64,000 bases of DNA from Mycoplasma sp. CAG:877. Lineage in GTDB: Bacteria; Bacillota_I; Bacilli_A; RF39; UBA660. Of the stretch, positions 1 through 9,193 are shown piece after piece. The stretch covers positions 48,752 through 112,751 of the forward strand of contig HF992498.1 in the NCBI GenBank assembly GCA_000433455.1. Reading direction: 5' to 3'. Under the pieces are notes generated by a model, which was not told the origin of the DNA, did no database searches, and saw only the letters and a list, made by a program, of their open reading frames with translations. Within the stretch, counting starts at the first letter, position 1, and every line of letters starts with the position of its first letter. The translations under genes and the position numbers were made by a program.

Positions 1-136
1 TTCCACCAAATACACCTTTTAAAATAAAATATAAAACTAAAAATATTGTAATAGCAACAACAACAATAATCACAATTTTTAAAGTATTTACCTTTTTAGT
101 AGCATTTTTATTAGAAATCATTTCATCAAATTTCAT
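1..136 (-). CDS. N-terminus of a membrane protein, cut by the window edge
   Basis: The first 45 codons of a minus-strand gene that runs off the left end. The product begins MKFDEMISNKNATKK and then has one hydrophobic segment at about residues 18-40, so it has a short cytoplasmic N-terminus and a membrane anchor. GGTGAT lies just upstream of the ATG, and the gene starts 16 nt after the alcohol dehydrogenase stop, so the two are probably co-transcribed. Too little is present to name a family. Confidence 0.6.
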   Translation of the reverse strand, partial: MKFDEMISNKNATKKVNTLKIVIIVVVAITIFLVLYFILKGVFGG

Positions 137-152
137 TTATATCACCATCTAT

Positions 153-1178
153 CTATTTATTAGGATCAACTAATATTTTAACTGCATCATCAGTTCCAGA
201 TGTTAATCTTTCATATGCCTTTTGAACTTCATCTAAACTAACTATATCATCAACAAATTTTAATGTATCTATTTTTTTACCAGCCATTAAATCAATACAT
301 GTTTGGAATTCTTCTTTTGTATAAGCAATTGAGCCCATAACTGTTAACTCTCTCATAACAGCAACTACTGTAGGAATTGTAACTGTACCTAGTGATACTC
401 CGACTAAAACTACTCTTCCACCAGGTCTAACTGCCATTAAAGCTGAACTAACAGCTGGAGAATTACCACAACAATCAATTACTACATCAAAACCTCCATT
501 AGTCTTTGCTAAAACACGTTCTAACATCTTAGTATCCTTAGCATCATACCATTCATCAACAACACCTAATCGAATACTCTTCTTACCACGAGCATCATTA
601 GTTTCAGATAAAGCAACATAACTTGCTCCTTCCATTTTAGCAAACATAGCAGAAACTAAACCAATAATTCCTCCACCAATAACTAAAACTTTTTCTCCTA
701 CTTTAATATTAGCTAAATGAACAGCATGTAATCCAACAGCTGAAGGCTCAACCATCGCAACTTCTTCATCACTAACACTATCAGGAACTTTTAAAACCAT
801 ATCCGGTCTAATTGCCATCCTTGGTGCTAAAGCACCTGGATTTGTTAAAGAAAGACCCGTAGCATGAGTCCAAGTTTCAGGACAATATTGGGGATTTCCT
901 GTAAGACAAGCACTACAATGACCACATGGTGAAATTGGAAGTGCAGTTACTCTATCACCAACTCTTAAATCATCCCTAGCTCCAGGATTAGTAACAACAC
1001 CACAATACTCATGTCCCATTACTAAACCAACAGGCTCACCAGCATCCCAATAATGAATATCAGAACCACAAATACCACACTTTTTTACATCTATTAGAAC
1101 ACTACCATTTTGTGAAACAGGTTCAGGTATGTCACCAATTTCAAATTTTTTAACACCTTTTATTTTTACACATTTCAT
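153..1178 (-). CDS. Zinc-dependent medium-chain alcohol/polyol dehydrogenase
   Basis: A zinc MDR-family dehydrogenase that oxidises an alcohol or polyol with NAD(P). Visible features are the catalytic-zinc region CGICGSD near the N-terminus and GHEYCG, the four-cysteine structural zinc lobe CGHCSACLTGNPQYC, and the Rossmann motif VIGGGIIGL near residue 165. At 341 residues it matches sorbitol, butanediol and galactitol-phosphate dehydrogenases; the substrate cannot be told. AGGAGG at 1188-1193 sits 9 nt before the ATG at 1178. An in-frame TTG nine bases upstream touches the Shine-Dalgarno site and is unlikely to be used. It is followed by the membrane-protein gene at the window edge and diverges from the glycosyltransferase gene. 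Confidence 0.88.
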   Translation of the reverse strand: MKCVKIKGVKKFEIGDIPEPVSQNGSVLIDVKKCGICGSDIHYWDAGEPVGLVMGHEYCGVVTNPGARDDLRVGDRVTALPISPCGHCSACLTGNPQYCPETWTHATGLSLTNPGALAPRMAIRPDMVLKVPDSVSDEEVAMVEPSAVGLHAVHLANIKVGEKVLVIGGGIIGLVSAMFAKMEGASYVALSETNDARGKKSIRLGVVDEWYDAKDTKMLERVLAKTNGGFDVVIDCCGNSPAVSSALMAVRPGGRVVLVGVSLGTVTIPTVVAVMRELTVMGSIAYTKEEFQTCIDLMAGKKIDTLKFVDDIVSLDEVQKAYERLTSGTDDAVKILVDPNK

Positions 1179-1272
1179 AAAAGTCAACCTCCTATCATCT
1201 AATATAATGATACCATAAATTGAAAAAAAATAAATAATTTTACACCAAATTGTCTAAAAGAAAGGAAAAAAT

Positions 1273-2346
1273 ATGAAAATATGTGTATATGCCATTTCTA
1301 AAAATGAAGAGAAGTTTGTTAAAAGATGGATAAACTCCATGAAAGAAGCTGATGAAATCTATGTTCTAGACACTGGTTCCACTGATAATACTGTAAAACT
1401 CTTAAAAGAAAATAATGTAAATGTAAAACAAAAAGTAATAACTCCTTGGCGCTTCGATGTAGCTAGAAATGAATCTTTAAAACTCCTACCAGAAGATACT
1501 GATATTTGTGTATGTACAGACTTAGATGAAATATTTGAAGAAGGTTGGCGTAAAAGACTAGAAGAATCCTGGCAAGAAAATACTACTAGAGCAAGATATA
1601 CATACAACTGGAAACTAGATAAAAATAATAAACCAATAGTTTCTTTCTACTCAGATAAAATTCATACTCTAAAAAACTATACTTGGATTAATCCAGTCCA
1701 TGAAGTATTAAACTCTTCTATAAAAGAAAATTTTATAACTATAGACACCCTAACTCTAAATCACTACCCTGATCCTACTAAAAGCCGTAGTTCCTATCTA
1801 CCACTCCTAGAACTATCTATAAAAGAAGATCCAGAAAATGATCGTAATATGCACTATTTAGGCCGAGAATATATGTATTATGGTTACTGGAAAAAAAGTA
1901 TTAAAACTCTAAAAAAACACTTAGAATTAAAGAAAGCTACTTGGAAAGATGAAAGATCAGCTTCTATGCGTTATATTAGTAGATGTTATAAAAACATAGG
2001 TAAATATGAAGAAGCCAAATTCTGGCTAAAAAAAGCCATAAAAGAAACTCCATACTTAAGAGAACCATATGTCGAAAGAGCTCTTCTTGCCTACTCTGAA
2101 GAAAATTATTTAGACGTTGAAACATACTGTTTAGAAGCCCTAAAAATAAAACATCATGAGAAAACATACATTAATGAACCATTCTGTTGGGATGAAACTA
2201 TTTATGACTTATTATCAATAAGCAACTTCTACCAAAGAAAATATAACTACGCTATCTACTTTATAAATCTAGCTTTAGAAATATCACCTCATAATGAACG
2301 ACTTCTAAAAAACAAAGAACTATTCACAACCAAAGAAAAAAATTAA
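1273..2346 (+). CDS. Family 2 glycosyltransferase with C-terminal TPR repeats
   Basis: The N-terminus has the GT2 fold signature: a KICVYAISKNEE strand followed by YVLDTGSTDNT, and later the metal/nucleotide-binding region CTDLDEIF. Residues from about 170 onward are tetratricopeptide-like helices (YLGREYMYYGYWKKSIK, KNIGKYEEAKFWLKKAI), as in SunS-like and related two-part transferases. The protein is cytoplasmic with no membrane segment. It probably transfers a sugar to a protein or a surface glycan; donor and acceptor are unknown. AAAGGA precedes the ATG. It is one of the few plus-strand core genes, and its stop overlaps the convergent mscS stop by a few bases. Confidence 0.82.
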   Translation: MKICVYAISKNEEKFVKRWINSMKEADEIYVLDTGSTDNTVKLLKENNVNVKQKVITPWRFDVARNESLKLLPEDTDICVCTDLDEIFEEGWRKRLEESWQENTTRARYTYNWKLDKNNKPIVSFYSDKIHTLKNYTWINPVHEVLNSSIKENFITIDTLTLNHYPDPTKSRSSYLPLLELSIKEDPENDRNMHYLGREYMYYGYWKKSIKTLKKHLELKKATWKDERSASMRYISRCYKNIGKYEEAKFWLKKAIKETPYLREPYVERALLAYSEENYLDVETYCLEALKIKHHEKTYINEPFCWDETIYDLLSISNFYQRKYNYAIYFINLALEISPHNERLLKNKELFTTKEKN

Positions 2347-2370
2347 TCTTTAACATAAAGATTAATTTTT
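2330..2370. terminator. Bidirectional terminator between GT2 and mscS
   Basis: A 12-bp perfect stem (2341-2352 with 2356-2367) around loop ACA, flanked by an A-run on the left and a T-run on the right. It can stop transcription in both directions and includes the ends of both convergent genes. Confidence 0.85.
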
Positions 2371-3218
2371 CCTTCTCTATAAGCTAAATAAATCTTATTC
2401 CAAATAACACTTTCTATATATCTAGCCTTCTTAGGATGCATTAAAAATCTAAGTACAAGTTCCACATGATCATCTACTATCTTAGTATAAATAATTGGAT
2501 CAAACTTATTAAAATAAATTCTATTAGTAGTATTAACATCAGCTATTTGATTCTTCATCTTTCTTGGAATATTTTTAACTGTCTCCAAACTATTAACTAT
2601 TTTATATATCTCTTTTTTATTATTAGCTAAGTCACAATCTAACTTAACTTTTATAGTCATTTCTTCCCAAATATATTTAAATCCCTTATTAATATTTTTT
2701 ACAGGTCCCAATATAATAGTTGAATTAGGATAATGTATAACAACACCGGTAGACTGTCCATTATCTTCTTTAGTAGAAACTTCTAGTATTTCAAAACTAA
2801 ATGCTGAAATACTCATAACATCTCCCTTTATATCTCCAATCTGTATACGTTCTTCTACTTTAAAAGGTTTCTTAAACTTAATATAAATTCCACAGAAAAA
2901 ATTAAGTATAAAGTCTCTTAAAGCAATAGTCATAGCTGCTGATATAACACTAATAAGAGTCATTAATCCCTTTATATAATCATCCCAAATAATAACTAGA
3001 ATTAAAACTTCTAATACATTTAAAGTAACTTGATAAGCCTGATTAGAAACAAATTCTCTTCTACCAGTTGTAAGTTTCTGTATTACCTTTCTTCCTATTT
3101 TTTTTAATAAATAAAATATTACTAATACCGAAATAGTAGAAACAATAACATATATATATTCTTTATCTATAGTAGTAACATTTGAAATAACTTCACATAC
3201 ATATTTATAAAAATTCAA
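2343..3218 (-). CDS. MscS-family mechanosensitive channel
   Basis: A small-conductance mechanosensitive channel that releases solutes during hypo-osmotic shock. Three hydrophobic segments fill the first 130 residues. The third (about residues 100-130) carries the Ala/Gly-rich pore helix running into FILNFFCGIYIKFKKPF, followed by the beta domain (VEERIQIGDIKGDV). The length of 291 residues is typical. The best start is TTG at 3216-3218, five bases after a strong GGAGGGG at 3224-3230. The frame is open 20 codons further upstream, but there is no ribosome site there. Confidence 0.85.
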   Translation of the reverse strand: MNFYKYVCEVISNVTTIDKEYIYVIVSTISVLVIFYLLKKIGRKVIQKLTTGRREFVSNQAYQVTLNVLEVLILVIIWDDYIKGLMTLISVISAAMTIALRDFILNFFCGIYIKFKKPFKVEERIQIGDIKGDVMSISAFSFEILEVSTKEDNGQSTGVVIHYPNSTIILGPVKNINKGFKYIWEEMTIKVKLDCDLANNKKEIYKIVNSLETVKNIPRKMKNQIADVNTTNRIYFNKFDPIIYTKIVDDHVELVLRFLMHPKKARYIESVIWNKIYLAYREGKINLYVKD

Positions 3219-3311
3219 AGTATCCCCTCCAAACAGAATATAGATTATACCACAAAATCTAATTATTTTTAAGGACACAATTAATCATATGAGAAACTTT
3301 ACAGAAACTTT

Positions 3312-3337
3312 ACAAAAAAAATGTCCTAAGACATCTT
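3312..3337 (-). terminator. Terminator of the 3326-4108 gene
   Basis: On the minus strand ATGTC-TTAG-GACAT is followed by eight T. The stem overlaps the stop codon of the gene. Confidence 0.75.
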
Positions 3338-4108
3338 TTTCTTATAAATATTACTACTAACAATCATTATAATTCCAATAACTAAAGCAACAATTCCATA
3401 AATCAAACCATAACTATAGTTAACTGTAATTGCTAAATCAGCAACAGATATAATTATAAAATTTAATATAGCTACAACAATTATAGATAAAATAGCAGTA
3501 ATAACTAAATCAATACCAACTATTTTAATTAAACTTAATAAAGAGTTTTTTAATATTCCAATAATAACTATTAAAACAACAATAGAAATAACTAGTATAA
3601 TTCTTAAACTATCAGATATTAAATTATTATATATTCTAAACGTTGTTACTACACTCTTATTACTTTCATTACCCTCTTGTACTTTTTCCTTAAAATAATC
3701 ATTAGCTTTTTTTAAGTTTTCACTCTTCTTAAATTCTTCTAATTGTTCATCACTTACTCCTAATTTTTCTTTTAACAAATCTTTATTATTATCAATAAAA
3801 GTAATTACATCTTTATCTATATTAATATCACTATCAATATTATTACCAGCCATACCAGAAATAAGTAAATCAATATATTTTTGAATTAGGGCATCAGCTT
3901 CAGTATTATTAACTAACTCATTAAAACTTTCATCATTAATATTAGAATCAACATCAGAAATTATCTCTTCCCTTACATTTTCAACAGTAACATTCTTCAT
4001 TTGTTTAACAACTGCATCACGTACTGAAAAAGATAATATAAACACTACCATCAAACAAACTAGAACAACTTCTAATAAAACAATAAATATTTTCCTTAAT
4101 GTTTTCAT
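3326..4108 (-). CDS. Hypothetical membrane protein with an extracellular acidic domain
   Basis: A 260-residue protein not assigned to a family. It has a hydrophobic segment at about residues 8-28, a soluble acidic and Asn-rich region to about residue 160 (probably outside the cell), then three membrane helices in the last 100 residues. GGAGAAG precedes the ATG. It lies 9 nt downstream of the two paralogous surface-protein genes and ends in a terminator, so it closes that operon and may act with them at the envelope. Confidence 0.6.
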   Translation of the reverse strand: MKTLRKIFIVLLEVVLVCLMVVFILSFSVRDAVVKQMKNVTVENVREEIISDVDSNINDESFNELVNNTEADALIQKYIDLLISGMAGNNIDSDINIDKDVITFIDNNKDLLKEKLGVSDEQLEEFKKSENLKKANDYFKEKVQEGNESNKSVVTTFRIYNNLISDSLRIILVISIVVLIVIIGILKNSLLSLIKIVGIDLVITAILSIIVVAILNFIIISVADLAITVNYSYGLIYGIVALVIGIIMIVSSNIYKKKMS

Positions 4109-4117
4109 AATCTTCTC

Positions 4118-5500
4118 CTACATTGACTTATTTAAAACTGTAACTCTAATCAAAACTGTACCAAAGACAACTATTGATACTAAAACAAGTATAACACTAA
4201 TAGTAGAAGCTGTATCTGGATTTATTGCAGGCTCAGTCTCTCTTTTTTCATAAATAACTTCAATACTAACATCATCATCTGGCATTACAAAAGTATTATT
4301 ATTACTTACTTCTATTTCCTTACCAGAACTATCTCTAACAATAACTCTCTTTACAATATATCCTTCTTTTTCTTTAGGTATCAAAGTAACAGTCTTACCA
4401 GGATAAGCTCCATCCATAACTTCTACATCAGTGTTTTTACTCTCAATTACTCTCTTAGGATAAGTAAAACTAGTTAAAAGTAATTTAGACCCATTACTAC
4501 CAATCATAACATATCCATTGAAATCACCATTAGAATCTCTACTTTCAATAATCCTATTAACTGTATAAGATAAATCAAAACTAGATACCTCATTAAAGTC
4601 ATTATCAACCTTAACAACACCTTCATTACTAGCAATAATTAACCCATCAACACTTCCATCATAGTTCTTACTATTAACAATAGAATAAGGAATAAATGTA
4701 TTATTTATCTCTTTAGTAAGTAAAACTTTATTATCAGAACTCATTCTACTAATTTTTACAATCGGATTATTATAAGTTTTATAAGCAACGACAACCTCAT
4801 TAGAAGCATTGACAAATAGATAATAAGGAGCTCCACTACTAACTATACTAATTGGAATCATTGATGTATTTGTATTAAGATTAAATAATGCTACTTCATA
4901 CATTCCATGTATTGGTCCATTAGTAGAAACTCTAATCCATTCATTATTACTATTTTTTAAAGAGTTTGAACTCATCTTCTTCGTCCAAAGAAGATTACCA
5001 CTCAAATCATATTTCATCTCATAAGTACCAGGCTCATATAATTCAAAAGATTCAGTTGTAAAATAAATTATAACGCCATCTAACTTACCATTATCATCAT
5101 AACTATTAAAAACTTTATTTAAATACTCTCCTAATTTTCCTCCAAAAGTTTTCTCCCATAAAACATCACCAGTATTAGAATTAATACGCTTAATAAGTAA
5201 ATCATTATTAACAACAGAAACATCAAAATCAGTAACCTTATCACCATTTTTATTCCAAATCATCTTACTATCAAGACCAACTTTAATATAAGTAGTAAAG
5301 GAACCATCCCTAGAATAACTAGTGTTATATATTAAATAACCACAAACATTACCATTATCATCATAGTCATAAATCATATTAAAACTACTATCAGTTGATT
5401 CAAGAGATACTTGGGTTCCTTTTTCTAAATCAATTGCTCCTACACCAAATGGTAAAACTAAAAATATTGAAGCAAGTAAAATTAAAATATTTCTTTTCAT
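4118..5500 (-). CDS. Surface protein with signal peptide, beta-repeat domain and C-terminal anchor
   Basis: A 460-residue exported protein: signal peptide (residues 1-22), a long region of beta-strand repeats rich in YDDNG and KTFGG, a domain near residues 350-415 resembling bacterial surface repeats (FVMPDDDVSIEVIYEK), then NPDTASTI followed by a hydrophobic helix and a basic tail. That C-terminal order resembles a sortase sorting signal, but NPDTA is not the canonical LPXTG. It is a tandem paralogue of the next gene upstream (5510-6913), with a stretch of identical DNA. Function unknown; probably an envelope or adhesion protein. Confidence 0.65.
   Translation of the reverse strand: MKRNILILLASIFLVLPFGVGAIDLEKGTQVSLESTDSSFNMIYDYDDNGNVCGYLIYNTSYSRDGSFTTYIKVGLDSKMIWNKNGDKVTDFDVSVVNNDLLIKRINSNTGDVLWEKTFGGKLGEYLNKVFNSYDDNGKLDGVIIYFTTESFELYEPGTYEMKYDLSGNLLWTKKMSSNSLKNSNNEWIRVSTNGPIHGMYEVALFNLNTNTSMIPISIVSSGAPYYLFVNASNEVVVAYKTYNNPIVKISRMSSDNKVLLTKEINNTFIPYSIVNSKNYDGSVDGLIIASNEGVVKVDNDFNEVSSFDLSYTVNRIIESRDSNGDFNGYVMIGSNGSKLLLTSFTYPKRVIESKNTDVEVMDGAYPGKTVTLIPKEKEGYIVKRVIVRDSSGKEIEVSNNNTFVMPDDDVSIEVIYEKRETEPAINPDTASTISVILVLVSIVVFGTVLIRVTVLNKSM
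4193..4356 (-). repeat. 164-bp block identical to 5582-5745
   Basis: This encodes the C-terminal beta domain and the NPDTA anchor of the 4118-5500 protein. By eye it is base-for-base identical to 5582-5745, while flanking sequence has diverged, which suggests recent gene conversion. Confidence 0.85.
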
Positions 5501-5509
5501 ACTATCAAC

Positions 5510-6913
5510 CTATCTTTCTAAATAATTACGACTTTTAACAGCAACACTTCCAACTACAATACTTGCTACTAATATTAAAACAACACTAATAGTAGAAGCT
5601 GTATCTGGATTTATTGCAGGCTCAGTCTCTCTTTTTTCATAAATAACTTCAATACTAACATCATCATCTGGCATTACAAAAGTATTATTATTACTTACTT
5701 CTATTTCCTTACCAGAACTATCTCTAACAATAACTCTCTTTACAAAATATCCGGCTTTTTCTTTAGGTTTTAAAGTAACTACTTTTCCAGGGTAAGTGTA
5801 GTCTAAAACTTCAACATCATCATTTTTGCTTTCAATAACTTTTTTAGGATAAGTAAATTTAGTAATATAACCCTTTTTATTAACTCTATCATATCCCACA
5901 ACTATATACCCATTAAAATTACCAATTTCATCATAACTTTCAATAACTGCTTCAGGATTATAAGAAAGAGTTTTTTTCCACAACAAATTTCCGTCATAAT
6001 CAAAATTAAGAAGACAATTACCATAGTCTCCACTATTTCCAACAATAAATCCATCATATTCTCCGTTAATTGTAATACTATCAATTGGAATAGTAAATAA
6101 GTTTTGATTACTAATATTAAGAGACTTAGTAGAAAGTTTTTGCCCAGTTAAAGTATATTTGCCAAAATGAAGAATATCATTAGAATGATCATTAAATATA
6201 ATAATTAATTTATCAGAACTCAATTTATCAATAAGAAAAGTTGGACCCCAATATCCACCAGCATCAATCATATTCACATTAGTATTTTGAGAAACATTCT
6301 TTATAACACAATAAAATGCCCCAAAAGACATATCACTAGAATAACTAAGTAAATCACCATTTTCATCTGTAGCATAAATAGAATGTGAAAAATAATCATA
6401 AAATGGTTTAATCCAAACCAGTTTTCCATTCAAATCATATTTCATGATATAACAACCGGGCTGAATTTCAAGATCAGTAGATGCCAACTTAAAATAAATA
6501 AAATATCCATCTATTTTTCCATCATTACCATAGCTATTAAACGTATCATACAATACATCGTAACCATTCCCACCATATTCACTTTGCCAAAGAATATCAC
6601 CAGTATTTTCATCTATTCTTTTTATTATTAAATTACCATTACTAGTAACTTCTAAATCACTAGGACTAATATTCTTTTTACTTAAAACAACTTTGTTATT
6701 TAAATCATACTTCATAAGAAAGTCACTATTATAAATAATATATCCATCTACATTTTCATTATTATCATAACTATTCATTAAATAAATATTAGTCGTTGAA
6801 TTAACCAAACCAAAAATCGTCTCAAAACTCTTCTCAAGGTCAACTGCTCTTACACTAAATGGTAAAATTAAAAATACTGAAGCTATCAAAACTAAAATAA
6901 ACTTCTTCATCAT
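5510..6913 (-). CDS. Paralogous surface protein with C-terminal NPDTA anchor
   Basis: A 467-residue tandem paralogue of 4118-5500, nine bases upstream of it. It has a signal peptide (MMKKFILVLIASVFLILPF), a central beta-rich region with YDNNENVDGYIIYNS-like repeats (DG-rich strands about 60-70 residues apart), the same FVMPDDDVSIEVIYEK domain, NPDTAS, a hydrophobic helix and a short basic end. The central regions of the two proteins are clearly related but diverged, whereas the anchor domains are almost identical. Two ATG codons are adjacent at the start and no strong Shine-Dalgarno is visible. Function unknown. Confidence 0.65.
   Translation of the reverse strand: MMKKFILVLIASVFLILPFSVRAVDLEKSFETIFGLVNSTTNIYLMNSYDNNENVDGYIIYNSDFLMKYDLNNKVVLSKKNISPSDLEVTSNGNLIIKRIDENTGDILWQSEYGGNGYDVLYDTFNSYGNDGKIDGYFIYFKLASTDLEIQPGCYIMKYDLNGKLVWIKPFYDYFSHSIYATDENGDLLSYSSDMSFGAFYCVIKNVSQNTNVNMIDAGGYWGPTFLIDKLSSDKLIIIFNDHSNDILHFGKYTLTGQKLSTKSLNISNQNLFTIPIDSITINGEYDGFIVGNSGDYGNCLLNFDYDGNLLWKKTLSYNPEAVIESYDEIGNFNGYIVVGYDRVNKKGYITKFTYPKKVIESKNDDVEVLDYTYPGKVVTLKPKEKAGYFVKRVIVRDSSGKEIEVSNNNTFVMPDDDVSIEVIYEKRETEPAINPDTASTISVVLILVASIVVGSVAVKSRNYLER
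5582..5745 (-). repeat. 164-bp block identical to 4193-4356
   Basis: Second copy of the anchor-domain block shared by the two tandem surface-protein genes. Confidence 0.85.
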
Positions 6914-6959
6914 ATCACACTCACTATTCTAAAAAGAATTATATCAAAAAAATCATAAT

Positions 6960-6989
6960 AAAAAAAGAGGATAAATATTACTTATCCTC
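6960..6989 (-). terminator. clpB terminator
   Basis: On the minus strand GAGGATAA pairs with TTATCCTC and is followed by a T-run. The hairpin spans the clpB stop codon at 6978. Confidence 0.85.
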
Positions 6990-9089
6990 AGTTTGAAGAA
7001 CATATTGATCATTCTTATAATCAACAAAAACTGTATCTTTTGGTTTAACTTTACCTTCAATTATCATTCTAGCAAGTAAAGTCTCAATAGTACGACTTAC
7101 TAATCTCTTTAATGGTCTAGCACCATAATTAACATCATAACCATCCTCTATTAATTGATGTCTTGCCTTATCACTTATAGCAATCTTAATATGAACATCA
7201 CTTAAACGTCCTTCTATCTCTGTTAAAATCTTATCAAGTATCGAATTAATTGCTTCTTTTGATAGTGGATCAAATACAATAATTTCATCAATTCTGTTAA
7301 TAAACTCTGGTCTAAAGTAATTTCTAACATCATCCATTACTTTAGAAGCATCTCCATTTAGAATATGTTCACTTCCTAGATTAGAAGTCATAATGATAAT
7401 TGTATTCTTAAAGTCAACTGTACGACCATTAGAATCAGTAATTCTACCATCATCTAACACTTGTAAAAGTAAGTTTAAAACCTCTGGATGAGCTTTTTCT
7501 ATCTCATCAAACAAAACTATACTATAAGGATTACGTCTAACAGCTTCAGTTAATTGTCCCCCTTCTTCATATCCAACATATCCTGGAGGAGAACCAATTA
7601 ATCTAGACACACTAAACTTCTCCATATATTCACTCATATCAATTCTAATCATATGAGTCTCATCATCAAATAACTCATAAGCAAGCGTTCTAGCAATCTC
7701 AGTCTTACCAACACCAGTAGGTCCTAAAAACATAAATGAAGCAATTGGTCTATTAGGGTCTTTTATACCAGCACGAGACTTCAAGATAGCATCACTTACT
7801 AGTTTTATAGCCTTATCTTGTCCCATAACACGTTTCTTCATGTTATCTTCCAAGGCTAGTAATTTTTCTTTTTCACTACTTACTAACTTCGAAATAGGAA
7901 TATTAGTCCATCTAGAAATAACTTCAGCAATATCATCACTCGTAACAGTATCACTAAGTATTTTATTCTTCTCAGTATTATTTAACTCTTCCAACTCTTT
8001 TTCAAGTCTTGGAATCTCACCATGTCTAAGTATTGCCGCTCTTTCCAAATCATATTTGTTTTCAGCTTTTTCTAGTTCAAACTTAGCCTCTTCAATTTCA
8101 GCTTTTTTCTTCTTAATATCTACATTTAAGTTCTTCTCTTTATTCCAAGCCTCAGTTAATTCCTTTTCCTTAGCTTGTAACTTTTCTACTTCTGCATCAA
8201 TCTCTTCTCTACGTTTCTTAGAAATCTCATCTTTTTCTTTCTTAATGGCTTCTCTCTCTATTTGTAATCTCATAATTTTATGAGTTAAATTATCCAAATT
8301 TTCTGGAACAGAATCCATCTGTACTCTAATCGTAGCACAAGCCTCATCTACCAAATCAATTGCTTTATCTGGTAAATAGCGATCTGTAATATAACGATTA
8401 GATAAAGTAGCAGCTGATATTAAAGCCTTATCTTGAATAGTAACACCATGATGTATTTCAAATCTTTCTTTTAATCCACGTAATATGGTAATAGTATCTT
8501 CTACAGTTGGTTCAGATACTTTAATCTTTTGAAAACGTCTTTCTAGTGCTCCATCTTTTTCAATATATTGACGATACTCATTCAAAGTTGTCGCCCCAAT
8601 TACATGTATTTCACCACGAGCAAGCATTGGTTTTAATATATTAGAAGTGTCCATTGCTCCCTCAGTTCTACCAGTACCAACAATCATATGTATCTCATCG
8701 ATAAACATGATTATATCGCCTTCACTCTTCTTAACTTCGTTTAAAACTTTCTTTAAACGTTCCTCGAATTCACCACGATATTTAGCCCCAGCTACTAAAG
8801 CAGCCATATCCAACTCCCAAATAGTTTTATTCTTTAAACTAGCAGGAACATCTCCCTTTATAATTCTTAAAGCAAGACCTTCTACTATTGCTGTTTTACC
8901 AACACCAGGTTCACCTATTAAAACTGGGTTATTTTTTGTTTTTCTTGATAATACACGAGTGATACTACGTATTTCTTCATCACGACCAATAACTGGATCA
9001 ATCTTGCCACGTTTAGCAGCTTCAGTTATATCACGACCATATTTTTCTAATACATTTTCATCTTGTTCTTCTTGATAATTATTATACAT
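6978..9089 (-). CDS. clpB: ClpB-type AAA+ disaggregase lacking the N-terminal Clp-N domain
   Basis: An ATP-driven unfoldase that pulls apart aggregated proteins, normally with DnaK. Two AAA+ domains are present: D1 with GEPGVGKT (near residue 61) and a MFIDEIH Walker B, and D2 with GPTGVGKT and [13 protein letters not shown]. Between them is a charged coiled-coil middle domain (about residues 270-370), which marks ClpB rather than ClpC. At 703 residues it is about 150 shorter than usual: it starts almost at D1 with no Clp-N substrate domain. AGAGGTGAT precedes the ATG. It is transcribed from a perfect sigma-A promoter overlapped by a CIRCE element, so it belongs to the HrcA heat-shock regulon. 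Confidence 0.93.
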   Translation of the reverse strand: MYNNYQEEQDENVLEKYGRDITEAAKRGKIDPVIGRDEEIRSITRVLSRKTKNNPVLIGEPGVGKTAIVEGLALRIIKGDVPASLKNKTIWELDMAALVAGAKYRGEFEERLKKVLNEVKKSEGDIIMFIDEIHMIVGTGRTEGAMDTSNILKPMLARGEIHVIGATTLNEYRQYIEKDGALERRFQKIKVSEPTVEDTITILRGLKERFEIHHGVTIQDKALISAATLSNRYITDRYLPDKAIDLVDEACATIRVQMDSVPENLDNLTHKIMRLQIEREAIKKEKDEISKKRREEIDAEVEKLQAKEKELTEAWNKEKNLNVDIKKKKAEIEEAKFELEKAENKYDLERAAILRHGEIPRLEKELEELNNTEKNKILSDTVTSDDIAEVISRWTNIPISKLVSSEKEKLLALEDNMKKRVMGQDKAIKLVSDAILKSRAGIKDPNRPIASFMFLGPTGVGKTEIARTLAYELFDDETHMIRIDMSEYMEKFSVSRLIGSPPGYVGYEEGGQLTEAVRRNPYSIVLFDEIEKAHPEVLNLLLQVLDDGRITDSNGRTVDFKNTIIIMTSNLGSEHILNGDASKVMDDVRNYFRPEFINRIDEIIVFDPLSKEAINSILDKILTEIEGRLSDVHIKIAISDKARHQLIEDGYDVNYGARPLKRLVSRTIETLLARMIIEGKVKPKDTVFVDYKNDQYVLQTEDK

Positions 9090-9113
9090 ACTCTATCACC
9101 TCTTCCAGTATAT

Positions 9114-9142
9114 ATTATACGCCACGTTTTAGCACTTGTCAA
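9114..9142 (-). promoter_or_regulatory. Consensus sigma-A promoter of clpB
   Basis: On the minus strand TTGACA (9142-9137) is separated by exactly 17 nt from TATAAT (9119-9114), a perfect match to both hexamers. Confidence 0.9.
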
Positions 9143-9155
9143 TATAGAGTGCCAA
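9129..9155 (-). promoter_or_regulatory. CIRCE operator (HrcA site) for clpB
   Basis: Read on the plus strand it is TTAGCACTT, nine bases, GAGTGCCAA, against the CIRCE consensus TTAGCACTC-N9-GAGTGCTAA. It overlaps the -35 hexamer of the clpB promoter, so bound HrcA would block RNA polymerase. No hrcA gene is in the window. Confidence 0.92.
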
Positions 9156-9163
9156 TAATTTAT

Positions 9164-9190
9164 AAAAAGAAAATGTAGTATAACTACATT
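9164..9190 (-). terminator. Terminator of the 9194-10771 gene
   Basis: AATGTAGT (9172-9179) pairs with ACTACATT (9183-9190) and is followed on the minus strand by TTTCTTTTT. Confidence 0.8.
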
Positions 9191-9193
9191 AAC

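Noticed and set aside
7840..8283. Open frame on the plus strand opposite clpB
   Set aside because: It mirrors the coiled-coil middle domain of ClpB, has no ribosome site and is Ser/Phe-rich, as reverse frames of Lys/Glu-rich genes are. The same applies to 8647-9075.
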